Origin: Verrucomicrobiota bacterium
GTDB taxonomy: Bacteria > Verrucomicrobiota > Verrucomicrobiia > Limisphaerales > JAFGQR01
Assembly: GCA_016935555.1 (NCBI GenBank)
Contig: JAFGQR010000094.1
Location: forward strand, 1-64,000
Direction of reading: 5' to 3'
DNA length: 64,000 nt
The notes under the pieces are model-generated. The model was given only the letters and a program-made list of their open reading frames with translations. It did no database searches and was not told the DNA's origin. Below, in pieces: positions 8,693 to 17,829 of the stretch. Within the stretch, counting starts at the first letter, position 1; each line of letters starts with the position of its first letter. The position numbers were made by a program, and so were the translations under genes.

Positions 8693-11600
8693 ATGCGAAA
8701 CCGACTGAAGGCCGACGATTCGACTGCCCACGGACATGCGCGCCGTCGAACCCGGCAGGGCGCATGGGTGGCGCTGGGGGTCATACTGTGCATCAGCACG
8801 CCGCCGCAGACGGACGCGTCCGCCGACGCTGTCCGCCTCCCGAACTTCGACCGCCGCCCTCAATACGCCGCGCCCCATCGCCTGATGGATCCCCAGCACC
8901 AGGCCGCCCGCGCCCGGCTTCGCGCCCAGGTGCCCGATGTCGATATTGACCTGAATCCGCGGCTCGGAACGTGCCATTGGATTCGCGCGCGGCACGGCTG
9001 GCTCAGCGGGCCCCGCGGCCGGGGCGGCGCGATCTCTGCCGCGGCGCTGCGCGCGGTGCCGGAGGCCGACCCCCACCGTGTCCTCAAAGCCTTCCTGAAT
9101 GAACACGCGGCCCTGCTCGGGCACGACGCCCGCGCGCTGGACCAGGCCCGGCTCGCGCGCGATGAGGTGACCCGCCATAACGGACTGCGCACCGCGGTCT
9201 GGCAGCAGGTCGTCGACGGCATCCCCGTATTCGACGCGTTGCTCGTCGGTCGCATCACTCGCGACGGCGAACTTGTGAGCGTGTCGGACGATTTCCTGCC
9301 CGATCCTGCCGCCGCAGCCGGGCGGGCTCGCCCACGCGCTCCGGCAGGGCTCTCCGCCGGGCAGGCGGTCGCCTGCGCGGCGGCGGCCCTGGGAGAGACC
9401 GTGTCCCCGGGGTCGGTGATTCCGCGGGTGGCGGGTTGGTCGGGGCATCGCGATTACCGCTGCTACGGCGCGCCGGAGGTGCAAGGCGAGATCGCCGTGC
9501 GCAGGGTATGGCTGCCGCTGGACCGCGACACCCTGCGCCTCTGCTGGGAGGTCATCCTCAAGACCCGCCGCCTGGCCCGGCGGTTTCGCGTCCTGGTGGA
9601 CGCAGACACGGGCAAGGCGCTGCTGGGCCGCGACCTGACGCGCGACCTGAGTGACGCCACCTACCACGTTTTCACCGGAGACAGCCCGATGCCGATGTGG
9701 CCGGGGCTGGCAACGCCGCAGACCAACCAGCCGCCGCTGGTGGAACGGACTTGGGTGACCCTGGCGGCGCTGAGCACCAACGCCTCGCCCCTGGGGTGGA
9801 TGGGCGATGGCACCAACGAAACCCGTGGCAACAATGTGGCCGCGCATCTCGACCGCGATGGCAACGACGAAGCGGATCTGCCCCGGCCCCAGGGCCACCC
9901 GGAGCGCACCTTCGATTTTCCGTTTGATCCGACCCGGGAGCCGGCGGCCAATGCGGCCGCGGCGGTGGTGCAGGCGTTTTACTGGTGCAACTGGATGCAC
10001 GACCGGCTTTACGAACTGGGCTTCACCGAGGAGGCGGGCAATTACCAGGAGGACAATGTGGGGCGGGGCGGGCTGGGGAACGACGCGATCCAGGCCGATG
10101 TCCAGGACTCGGACCTGATCAACAACTCCAATTTCGACGGCGCGCCGGATGGACTGCCGGGCCGCGTGCAGCTCGGCATCTTCACCTACCCGGATCCGGA
10201 CCGCGACGAGGCGTTTGACGCGGGGGTCTTGTTGCATGAATTGACGCATGGCTTGACCGAACGGCTCATCCCGGGCGAGGACCCGTTGGAATCGACCCAG
10301 GGCCGCGGGCTGGCGGAGGGCTGGTCGGACTTCTACGCGCTCGCGCTGCTCAGCCAGCCGGAGGATGACCCGGACGGCGTCTACCCGATCGGCGGGTATG
10401 TCACTTACCGGGGCACCAGCTACGCTCAGAACTATTATTTTGGCATCCGGCGCTACCCCTACTGCACCGATCTGCTGAAGAATCCGCTGACGTTCAAAGA
10501 CATCGACCCCACCCTGGCCAGCAACCACCCGGGCATCCCCCGCAACCCCGTCATCAACACCCCTCCCGGCCATTATTACAGCCAGGGCGAACTGTGGTGC
10601 TCCCTCTTGTGGGAAATCCGCGCCAACCTGATCCGCAAATACGGCGCGGTGCCGGGCAGCCAACGCGCCCTTCAACTGGTCACCGACGCGTTGAAGCAGA
10701 CCCCGGCGGAACCCACCTTCGTCCAGGCCCGCGATGCCCTCCTCATCGCCGAACACATCAACGGCAACGCGGATTTCTTCGAGATCTGGGCAGGATTTGC
10801 CAAACGCGGTCTCGGCCAGAGCGCCGTGGGCCCCCCGAACTACAGCACGGTCGGCGTTTCCGAGGCCTTCGACGTCCCGGACTACCTCGCCATATCCCCC
10901 TCGACCGGCTTCACCGCAGCCGGTCCCGTCGAAGGCCCCTTCATCCCCGCCTCCCAAACCTATGTGCTCACCAATCGCGGCCCCGGCGCCGTCTCCTGGA
11001 CCGCGCTCTACGGCGGGGCATGGCTCGTCGTGTCGCCCGGCGAGAGCATCCAGACGTCCGGCGGGCCGGCCACGGTGCTCACGGTGACGATCACCGCGGC
11101 GGCTGAAACGCTGCCGGCGGGCATTTACACGGACACGCTCGTGCTGACCAACCACACCACCGGCGTCGGCCAGGCGCTGCCCATCACCCTGCGCATCGGC
11201 CAGCCCGATGCCTTCACGGAGATTTTCGAGGCCAATGACAACGACCTCGACTTCACCTCCTTCCTGTTCACGCCCGACGGCTCCGTCAGCTACTACACCG
11301 TCTGCCGCGAAGCCGTCACCGGCTTCTCCGCCGATCCGCAGAGCGGAACCCCCGTCAGTCTTGGGGACGATTCCACTGTCGAGGTGATCCTGACGGACGG
11401 CAAGACGGTCGGCGTCTACGGCACCAATGCCGGCTCGCTGTTCATCGGCAGCAACGGGTATCTGACCTTCGGACAGGCTGATCTCGAGGGGGGTGAATCC
11501 CTTGTGCAGCATTACAGCCGCGTGCGCATCGCCGCCTTGTTCGACGACCTCGACCCCACCGCCGGCGGCACGGTCTCATGGCAGCAGCTCAGCAACCGCG

Positions 11601-14600
11601 TCGCCGTCACCTTCCTCGACGTTCCCGAATACCACCAATCCAACTCCAACAGCTTCCAGATCGAGCTGTTCTTCGACGGCACCCTCCGCCTGACCTACCT
11701 GGCGATTGCTGCCAGCGACGGCTTGGTCGGCCTCAGCGCCGGTGGCGGCCAGCCCCCCAGCTACCTCGAAAGTGATTTCAGCGCCTATCCCGGATGTTCC
11801 GACCCCCTCGTGGTGACGTTGCCCCCCGAGGCAACCGAGGGCGACGGCCTCCTCGCTGAACCAGGCGAGGTGCTCCTCCCCCGCCTGCTCGCCACCAACC
11901 TCATTGTCGCCCTCGCCTCCAGTGACCCCGGCGAACTCGCCATCCCCGCCACCGTCACCGTCCCCGCCGGCGCCGCCCGTGCCAGCTTCGACCTCTGGGT
12001 GACCGATGACGCCCTGCTCGACGGCAGCCAGTCGGTCACCGTCCAAGCCTCCGCACCCGGCATCCGCAAAGGCACCCGCTCGATCCCCATCCACGACAAC
12101 GAAACCGCCACCCTCTCCATCCTCCCCCCAGCCTATGCCACGGAAGGCAGCCTGCAGATCACCGGCTCGGTTCGCGTCAGCGCCTCCCCTGCCAAGGCCG
12201 TGACCGTGCACCTGAGCGCCAGCGACACGAACAGCGTCGCGCTGCCGGCCACCGTCGTCATCCCATCCCACCAGCTCGCCGCCGCGTTCCCCCTCACCGT
12301 GTTCGACAACGGCGCCATTGACGGCCTCCGAACGGTGACGCTCGGGGCGCGTGTGACCGGCTGGACTGCGGGCAGCGGCCTGCTCCAGATCGAGGACAAT
12401 GAAGACACGCTGCTGCGATTGAGCCTGCCGCCGCAGGCGCACGAAGACGACGGCCCGCTGGCCAACGCCGGGACGGTGCATATCGACGGGACCCTCCTCA
12501 CCAACCTGCCGGTCGCCCTGACAACCTCGCACCCCGGCAGCCTCACGGTGCCCGCCAGCGTGCTGGTTCCCGCCGGCCAGACCTCGGCGTTCTTTGATCT
12601 CACCCTCCACGACAACACCCTCACCAACGAATCGAGCCAGGTAACCGTTCAGGCCGCCGCCGCCGGGTTTCAAAACGCCGCCGCCGCGCTCACTATTCTC
12701 GACGATGAAATGCCCGACGTGCCCAGCCAGCCCAACCCGCCCGACCTCGCCACCGCCGTGCCCATCTACCGGAACCTCTCCTGGACCATCCCGGGCCGCG
12801 AGCTGATCGTCAACGGCGGCTTCGAAGCCGGCACCCTGGCCGGCTGGACGCGGGAAAACACCGGCGCAGGCGATTGGCATCTCAACGACGGCACCTACAA
12901 TCCCGCCAGCGCCGACGGCCCGCAGCCGGCCTTCGACGGCCAGTTCAGCGTGGTCAGCGACCGGACCGAGCCGGGATCGCGCGTGCTTTTCCAGGACTTC
13001 GCCCTCCCGGTCGGCGCCGGCCCTGTTGCGCTGCAATGGTCGCATTGCCTGCGCAATTTCGCCGGAGCCTACGGGCCGGGCCAGCAGTTCCGCGTGGAGA
13101 TCCTGAACGCGGCCCAGGCGGTGTTGGCGGTGCCCTTTGCCACCGCGGAGGGCGACCCCCTGCTCGGGAACTGGACTTCGCGCCGTTACGATCTTTCCGG
13201 CTTCAAAGGCCAAACCCTCCGGATTGTGTTTCTCGTCGAAGACGGCGCCGGCCCCCTCAACGTGCATCTCGACGACATCAGCGTGCTGGCGCCGCCTGAC
13301 AATCTGACGGCGTTCGACGTCTACTTCGGCACCAATGCGGTTCCCGGCCCGGGGCAATGGCTTGGCACCACCACAAACCTCTTCTGGGACCTGCCTCTGC
13401 TCTCACCTCTGACTCCTTACTACTGGCAAGTCGTCGCGCGGCGCCTCGGACAAATCCCCGGCCCCATCTGGCGATTCACCACCTGGGGCGTCCACACCTT
13501 CGAACTCAGCCCCATCGGCTCCCCCCAGGTCCAATGCGCCCCCATCCCCATCGCCATCACCGCCCGCGACGCCCTCGCCAACATCGTCACCAACTTCACC
13601 GGCCCCGTCGCCCTCAGCGCCCGCATCGCTGTGCCGGATGTGCTCATCGATCATGCAGCCACCACCGCCCCCTTCCCTCTCGCCGCCGCCTCCCACGACG
13701 CCCGATCCCAGGTCATCTACCTCGCCAGTGAACTGGGCGACCCCCGATCCCTCGCCGCCCTCTCCCTCGAAGTCATCGCCGCCCCCGGCCAAACCCTCAG
13801 CCACTGGACCCTCCGCATGAAACACACCCCGCACGCCGACTTCACCGAGCCGGCGTGGGAAACCGAGGGCTGGACGGTGGTGTGCCAGGGCCACCCGACC
13901 ATCACCGACGAAACCTGGGTCACCTTCCCCCTCGACCCGCCTTTCCCGTATGACGGCGAGAACAACCTCATGATCGATTTCTCCTTCAACAACACCAGCG
14001 CCTCCTTCGACGGCTGGTGCAGCGCCGTCAACACCCTTGCCCCTCGCGCCTTGAACGCCCGCTCCGACAGCCTCCACGGCGATCCTCTCGCCTGGTCCGG
14101 CAACACCCCAGCTCCCGCCGCCACCTCCCAGGTCCCCGCCATTCGATTGACCTCCTCCAAGCCGGCCCAACCCATCCAGCCCGCCACCTCCGGCACCTTC
14201 GCCGACGGCACCTGGCGCGGCCATGTCGTTCTCACCAATCCCGCCCCCGACGTAAGCGTCGGCTGCCTCTACGAACCCGGCCTTTCCGCATTCACCCCGC
14301 CCTTCCGCGTCGCTGCGGACGGCGACTGCGACGGCATGCCCGACGATTGGGAACTCGACCATCGCCTGAACCCGAACTCGGGCGTGGACGCCGCGGCGGA
14401 TGCCGACCAGGATGGCGTGGACAACCTGCACGAGTTCCTCGCGAACACCGACCCCCACGACGCCGGCAGCCGATGTCTCATCGTGGCCATCGAACGCCAT
14501 GGCACCGCCGTGTACATCCGCGTCGCCACCGCGCTCGAACGCCGCTACCTGGTTCAGCGCGCGACCGGCCTCGTCCCGCCCATCGTGTGGACCAATCTCA

Positions 14601-14698
14601 CTGAGGCCCTCGCCGGCACCGGCAATGTCGTCGAGATCATCGACGCCTCCCCCCCCGTCGCCACCAACTCCTTCTACCGCGTCCAGGCGTTGCGCTGA
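8693..14698 (+). CDS. Giant exported M36 (fungalysin-like) zinc metalloprotease with accessory domains
   Basis: The protein has 2001 residues. A basic N-terminus and hydrophobic segment (GAWVALGVILCISTPPQTDA) form the export signal. An FTP propeptide-like region spans about 115-205 (VVDGIPVFDALLVGRI). The M36 catalytic domain spans about 320-725 and has HELTHG with zinc ligands H515 and H519, general base E516 and third ligand E542 in EGWSDF. A nidogen-like region follows (about 840-1035), then three Calx-beta-like repeats (about 1040-1340, each ending DNE or DDE), a carbohydrate-binding-like region (from ELIVNGGFEAGTLAGW near 1367), a calcium-binding thrombospondin type 3 repeat (DGDCDGMPDDWE near 1880) and a C-terminal FYRV module. 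The ATG at 8693 is chosen because the signal peptide follows it; the same frame stays open upstream across the previous gene, but that part reads as a shadow. The likely role is extracellular protein breakdown. Confidence 0.92.
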   Translation: MRNRLKADDSTAHGHARRRTRQGAWVALGVILCISTPPQTDASADAVRLPNFDRRPQYAAPHRLMDPQHQAARARLRAQVPDVDIDLNPRLGTCHWIRARHGWLSGPRGRGGAISAAALRAVPEADPHRVLKAFLNEHAALLGHDARALDQARLARDEVTRHNGLRTAVWQQVVDGIPVFDALLVGRITRDGELVSVSDDFLPDPAAAAGRARPRAPAGLSAGQAVACAAAALGETVSPGSVIPRVAGWSGHRDYRCYGAPEVQGEIAVRRVWLPLDRDTLRLCWEVILKTRRLARRFRVLVDADTGKALLGRDLTRDLSDATYHVFTGDSPMPMWPGLATPQTNQPPLVERTWVTLAALSTNASPLGWMGDGTNETRGNNVAAHLDRDGNDEADLPRPQGHPERTFDFPFDPTREPAANAAAAVVQAFYWCNWMHDRLYELGFTEEAGNYQEDNVGRGGLGNDAIQADVQDSDLINNSNFDGAPDGLPGRVQLGIFTYPDPDRDEAFDAGVLLHELTHGLTERLIPGEDPLESTQGRGLAEGWSDFYALALLSQPEDDPDGVYPIGGYVTYRGTSYAQNYYFGIRRYPYCTDLLKNPLTFKDIDPTLASNHPGIPRNPVINTPPGHYYSQGELWCSLLWEIRANLIRKYGAVPGSQRALQLVTDALKQTPAEPTFVQARDALLIAEHINGNADFFEIWAGFAKRGLGQSAVGPPNYSTVGVSEAFDVPDYLAISPSTGFTAAGPVEGPFIPASQTYVLTNRGPGAVSWTALYGGAWLVVSPGESIQTSGGPATVLTVTITAAAETLPAGIYTDTLVLTNHTTGVGQALPITLRIGQPDAFTEIFEANDNDLDFTSFLFTPDGSVSYYTVCREAVTGFSADPQSGTPVSLGDDSTVEVILTDGKTVGVYGTNAGSLFIGSNGYLTFGQADLEGGESLVQHYSRVRIAALFDDLDPTAGGTVSWQQLSNRVAVTFLDVPEYHQSNSNSFQIELFFDGTLRLTYLAIAASDGLVGLSAGGGQPPSYLESDFSAYPGCSDPLVVTLPPEATEGDGLLAEPGEVLLPRLLATNLIVALASSDPGELAIPATVTVPAGAARASFDLWVTDDALLDGSQSVTVQASAPGIRKGTRSIPIHDNETATLSILPPAYATEGSLQITGSVRVSASPAKAVTVHLSASDTNSVALPATVVIPSHQLAAAFPLTVFDNGAIDGLRTVTLGARVTGWTAGSGLLQIEDNEDTLLRLSLPPQAHEDDGPLANAGTVHIDGTLLTNLPVALTTSHPGSLTVPASVLVPAGQTSAFFDLTLHDNTLTNESSQVTVQAAAAGFQNAAAALTILDDEMPDVPSQPNPPDLATAVPIYRNLSWTIPGRELIVNGGFEAGTLAGWTRENTGAGDWHLNDGTYNPASADGPQPAFDGQFSVVSDRTEPGSRVLFQDFALPVGAGPVALQWSHCLRNFAGAYGPGQQFRVEILNAAQAVLAVPFATAEGDPLLGNWTSRRYDLSGFKGQTLRIVFLVEDGAGPLNVHLDDISVLAPPDNLTAFDVYFGTNAVPGPGQWLGTTTNLFWDLPLLSPLTPYYWQVVARRLGQIPGPIWRFTTWGVHTFELSPIGSPQVQCAPIPIAITARDALANIVTNFTGPVALSARIAVPDVLIDHAATTAPFPLAAASHDARSQVIYLASELGDPRSLAALSLEVIAAPGQTLSHWTLRMKHTPHADFTEPAWETEGWTVVCQGHPTITDETWVTFPLDPPFPYDGENNLMIDFSFNNTSASFDGWCSAVNTLAPRALNARSDSLHGDPLAWSGNTPAPAATSQVPAIRLTSSKPAQPIQPATSGTFADGTWRGHVVLTNPAPDVSVGCLYEPGLSAFTPPFRVAADGDCDGMPDDWELDHRLNPNSGVDAAADADQDGVDNLHEFLANTDPHDAGSRCLIVAIERHGTAVYIRVATALERRYLVQRATGLVPPIVWTNLTEALAGTGNVVEIIDASPPVATNSFYRVQALR

Positions 14699-14741
14699 GA
14701 GAATTGCTTTTTGGCTGGAAACCGATTCCACTAGGGGCCAC

Positions 14742-15578
14742 ATGCACGTCGCCACAGCGTTTCGCGGGCGGGTCGAGTTCGCCCCCGGCTTTGCCCCGAG
14801 GCCGGAGCTGAGCCATGTCCTGTTCGACTTCGATGGCACCCTCTCGCTCCTCCGCGAAGGCTGGCCCGACGTCATGGTCCCCCTGTTCATGGAACTGCTG
14901 CCGCGGCGCGACGACGAGACGGATGCCCAGGTGCGCCGGTTCATGACGGAGGACATCATGCGCCTCAACGGCAAGCAAACCATCTACCAGATGATCCAAT
15001 TTGCCGAACGCGTCCGGGAGCGCGGCGGCCAGCCCCAATCGCCCCTGGCCTACAAAAGGGAATACCTGCGCCGCTTGGACCAGCGCATCCAACACCGCCT
15101 CGATTCCCTGCGGTCGGGCCGGCAATCCCCCGACGACTGGCTGGTCCATGGCGCGCGCGCATTCCTCGAGGCACTGCAGCAGCGCGGACTCACCCTCTAC
15201 CTGGCCAGCGGGACCGACGAGCCCTACGTGCGCGAGGAAGCAGCCCTACTCGACCTCACCCGCTACTTCGGCCGGCACATTTACGGCGCGCTCGAGAACT
15301 ACCGGCAGTTCTCCAAGCATCTGGTCATCGAACGCCTCCTGCGCGATAACCACATCCGGGGCCACCAGTTGCTCGGCGTCGGCGACGGCTACGTCGAAAT
15401 CCAAAACACGAAGGACGTCGGCGGGCTCGCCGTGGGAGTCGCCAGCGACGAAGCCCACAATGGATCCGGCCGGATGGACCCCTGGAAACGCCAGCGGCTG
15501 CTCGGCGTCGGCGCCGACATCGTCATCCCCGATTTTCGCGACGCCACCGCCCTCATCCAATGTCTCTGGACCCCCTGA
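14742..15578 (+). CDS. HAD-superfamily hydrolase
   Basis: The protein has 278 residues with the HAD motifs in order: DFDGT with D29 as nucleophile and D31 as acid/base, the motif II residues in LASGTDE, and a motif IV-like GDGYVEIQNTKD that supplies Mg-binding acids. A helical cap domain lies between the first two motifs. This is the phosphoglycolate-phosphatase/beta-phosphoglucomutase-like branch of the superfamily; the substrate is not evident. It starts 43 bases after the protease gene and its stop is 10 bases before the next gene, so it probably leads an operon with the DHS-like protein and the PfkB kinase. That company suggests a sugar phosphate substrate, by inference only. Confidence 0.85.
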   Translation: MHVATAFRGRVEFAPGFAPRPELSHVLFDFDGTLSLLREGWPDVMVPLFMELLPRRDDETDAQVRRFMTEDIMRLNGKQTIYQMIQFAERVRERGGQPQSPLAYKREYLRRLDQRIQHRLDSLRSGRQSPDDWLVHGARAFLEALQQRGLTLYLASGTDEPYVREEAALLDLTRYFGRHIYGALENYRQFSKHLVIERLLRDNHIRGHQLLGVGDGYVEIQNTKDVGGLAVGVASDEAHNGSGRMDPWKRQRLLGVGADIVIPDFRDATALIQCLWTP

Positions 15579-15588
15579 TGACTCGACC

Positions 15589-16707
15589 ATGCCCGACTCG
15601 AATCCTCCCCTCGACCTGACGCGGCTCAAGGCGCAGCCTCTCGAAACACGGCATAGCCTGTCCCGGCTCGAAGAGATCCTCGTGGAGCCCACCGACGCTC
15701 CGCGCCCGTGTCCCCCCTCGGCCGCCGACGCAGTGCAACGCTGCGCCACAGCCATTCGGGACGCCCGGCGGCGGGGGGCAACGGTGCTGCTCATTTACGG
15801 GGCGCATCTGATCAAGAACGGCGGGCAGCTTCTGCTCAACCAGCTGATGGACCGCGGCCTGGTCACGCACCTGGCGACCAACGGCGCCGGCACGATCCAC
15901 GACTGGGAGTTTTCCTTCCTGGGGCGATCGACCGAGAGCGTGCGCGACAATGTGGCCACGGGAACCTTCGGCGCCTGGGACGAAACGGGGCGCAACATTC
16001 ACCTGGCCTTGTTGGCGGGCGGCCTGCGCGACGAAGGCTACGGCCAAGCGCTGGGACGGTTCATTTATGAGGACGGCGTCACGCTGCCCGCGCCCGAGGA
16101 ACTCGAGACGGCCCTGCGCCAGCAACCCGCCCACTCTCTGGCCCCCGCGCGCGCCGAGTTGCTCCAGGCCATGCGCCTCCACGCCCTGGCCCCGGGCCGC
16201 CACATGGTATTGCACCCGTGGCGCAACACGTCCGTCCTCGCCCAGGCCACCCGCCACGGCGTCCCACTCACCGTCCACCCGGGCATCGGCTACGACATCA
16301 TTGCGGTTCACCCAATGTTCAACGGCGCCGTCATCGGCCGGGCTGCCGCCGTCGATTTCCGCCGGTTCACCGCTGCCGTGGAAGGACTCGACGGCGGCGT
16401 GGTGCTTTCGATCGGATCGGCCATCATGGGGCCGCAGGTTTTTGAGAAAAGCCTCAGCTGCGTCAATAACCTGCGTCTCCAAGACGCCCGCCCTATTGTC
16501 ACCGGCCACCATTTCTTCGTTGTCGACCTGCACGACGGCGGCAACTGGGACTGGACCGTCGCCGAGCCGCCCAAAGACAATCCCGCCTACTATCTGCGGT
16601 TCTGCAAGAGCTACTCCCGCATGGGCGGCACCATGCGCTACGTCCAATGCGACAACATCCTCTTCCTCCACCACCTGTTCCGCACCCTTGAACGAATAGG
16701 CCATTGA
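15589..16707 (+). CDS. Deoxyhypusine-synthase-like protein lacking the catalytic lysine motif
   Basis: The protein has 372 residues and no signal peptide. The segment VLLIYGAHLIKNGGQLLLNQ, then GLVTHLATNGAGTIHDWEF, aligns by eye with the archaeal deoxyhypusine synthase pattern in which LAGALVPAGM is followed by TTGANLTHD. Later GVPLTVHPGIGYDIIAVHP and GVVLSIGSAIMGPQVFEKSL fall where that enzyme has the substrate loop and the GGGVPKH motif. The lysine that forms the covalent intermediate in deoxyhypusine synthase is absent (GSAIMGPQ instead). The NAD-binding fold is probably kept but the reaction must differ. It lies between a HAD phosphatase (10 bases upstream) and a PfkB kinase (34 bases downstream), so a sugar or sugar-acid pathway is likely. 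The family assignment rests on motif resemblance only. Confidence 0.7.
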   Translation: MPDSNPPLDLTRLKAQPLETRHSLSRLEEILVEPTDAPRPCPPSAADAVQRCATAIRDARRRGATVLLIYGAHLIKNGGQLLLNQLMDRGLVTHLATNGAGTIHDWEFSFLGRSTESVRDNVATGTFGAWDETGRNIHLALLAGGLRDEGYGQALGRFIYEDGVTLPAPEELETALRQQPAHSLAPARAELLQAMRLHALAPGRHMVLHPWRNTSVLAQATRHGVPLTVHPGIGYDIIAVHPMFNGAVIGRAAAVDFRRFTAAVEGLDGGVVLSIGSAIMGPQVFEKSLSCVNNLRLQDARPIVTGHHFFVVDLHDGGNWDWTVAEPPKDNPAYYLRFCKSYSRMGGTMRYVQCDNILFLHHLFRTLERIGH

Positions 16708-16741
16708 CCCCCCCCTCCCCACCCCCTGCCACGACCGCCCT

Positions 16742-17767
16742 ATGATGCCTCCCCAACGATTCCCAGCCCTCGCCGACAAATACCCCCGCCTGCGCATCGC
16801 TGTGGTCGGCGACTTCTGCCTGGACCGTTACCTGGACATCGATCCGGCCCGCACCGAGACATCCCTCGAGACCGGCCTGCCCGTCCATAACGTCGTCCAT
16901 GTCCGCAGCCAGCCCGGCGCCGCCGGCACCATCCTCAACAACCTCGCCGCCCTCGGCGTCGGGGAACTCTGCCCCGTCGGGTTCGCCGGTGACGACGGCG
17001 AGGGATTCGAGCTTGTCCGCGCATTGAAAGCCCAGCGGGGCGTCAACATGGAACACTTCTTCCAGACCCCCGAGCGCCGCACCTTCACCTACTGCAAGCC
17101 GCTGGTGCTGCGCCCCGGCAAGCCCCCCGAGGAATTGAACCGGCTCGACAGCAAAAACTGGACGCCCACCCCGCCCGCCGTCCGGGCCCGGCTCGTCGAC
17201 TCGGTCGAATTCCTCGCCGCCCAGGTGGACGCCATGATCCTCCTCGACCAGGTCGAGAAATCCGACACCGGCGTCATCACCGGCCCGCTTCTCGACGCCG
17301 TGCGCACCCTCGCCAAACACGACCCCGAATTCCTCATCATCGCCGACAGCCGGCGCACCCTGCGCGGCTATCCGCCCGTCATGTTGAAAATGAATGCTGC
17401 CGAACTCGGCATCCTGACCGGCGCTCGCCAGGACTTGAGCGTCGACGACGTCAAAGGCGCCGCACGCGCCCTGGCGCAGAAACACGGCCGGGCCGTCTTC
17501 GTGACCCTGTCGGAGCACGGCATGGTCGGCGCGCTGCCCGACGGCACCGTCGAGCATGCGCCCGCGCGGCCCCCGCGCGGCCCCATCGACATCGTCGGCG
17601 CGGGCGACGCGGTGACGGCGAATCTCACCGCGGCCATGGCTGCCGGAGCCACGCTGACCGAAAGCCTCGCCATCGCCGCCGCCGCCGCGTCCGTCGTCAT
17701 CCACCAGCTGGGCACCACGGGCACCGCCACCGTGGCGCAGCTGACGCCCCTGTTGGCGGCAGGGTGA
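16742..17767 (+). CDS. PfkB-family carbohydrate kinase (RfaE/HldE kinase-like)
   Basis: The protein has 341 residues. The N-terminal part RIAVVGDFCLDRYLDID and the glycine-rich GAAGTILNNLAALG match the ribokinase fold. The signature DIVGAGDAVTAN near the C-terminus contains the catalytic base D289 and the anion hole. The N-terminal pattern is close to the kinase domain of RfaE/HldE, which phosphorylates D-glycero-D-manno-heptose 7-phosphate, but the nucleotidyltransferase half is absent and the substrate cannot be fixed. It is the third gene of the HAD/DHS-like/kinase group. A GTG at 17764 overlapping its stop could couple it to the next oxidoreductase. Confidence 0.85.
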   Translation: MMPPQRFPALADKYPRLRIAVVGDFCLDRYLDIDPARTETSLETGLPVHNVVHVRSQPGAAGTILNNLAALGVGELCPVGFAGDDGEGFELVRALKAQRGVNMEHFFQTPERRTFTYCKPLVLRPGKPPEELNRLDSKNWTPTPPAVRARLVDSVEFLAAQVDAMILLDQVEKSDTGVITGPLLDAVRTLAKHDPEFLIIADSRRTLRGYPPVMLKMNAAELGILTGARQDLSVDDVKGAARALAQKHGRAVFVTLSEHGMVGALPDGTVEHAPARPPRGPIDIVGAGDAVTANLTAAMAAGATLTESLAIAAAAASVVIHQLGTTGTATVAQLTPLLAAG

Positions 17768-17829
17768 ATCCGCCCGCCCCTTGGAGGAATTGGCTTGTGC
17801 GGCGCTGCCGGCGGCGGGATAAGAGGCGC

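Noticed and set aside
8678-11512. A 944-residue minus-strand open frame
   Set aside because: It is antisense to the M36 protease, has no recognisable domain, and is explained by high GC content.
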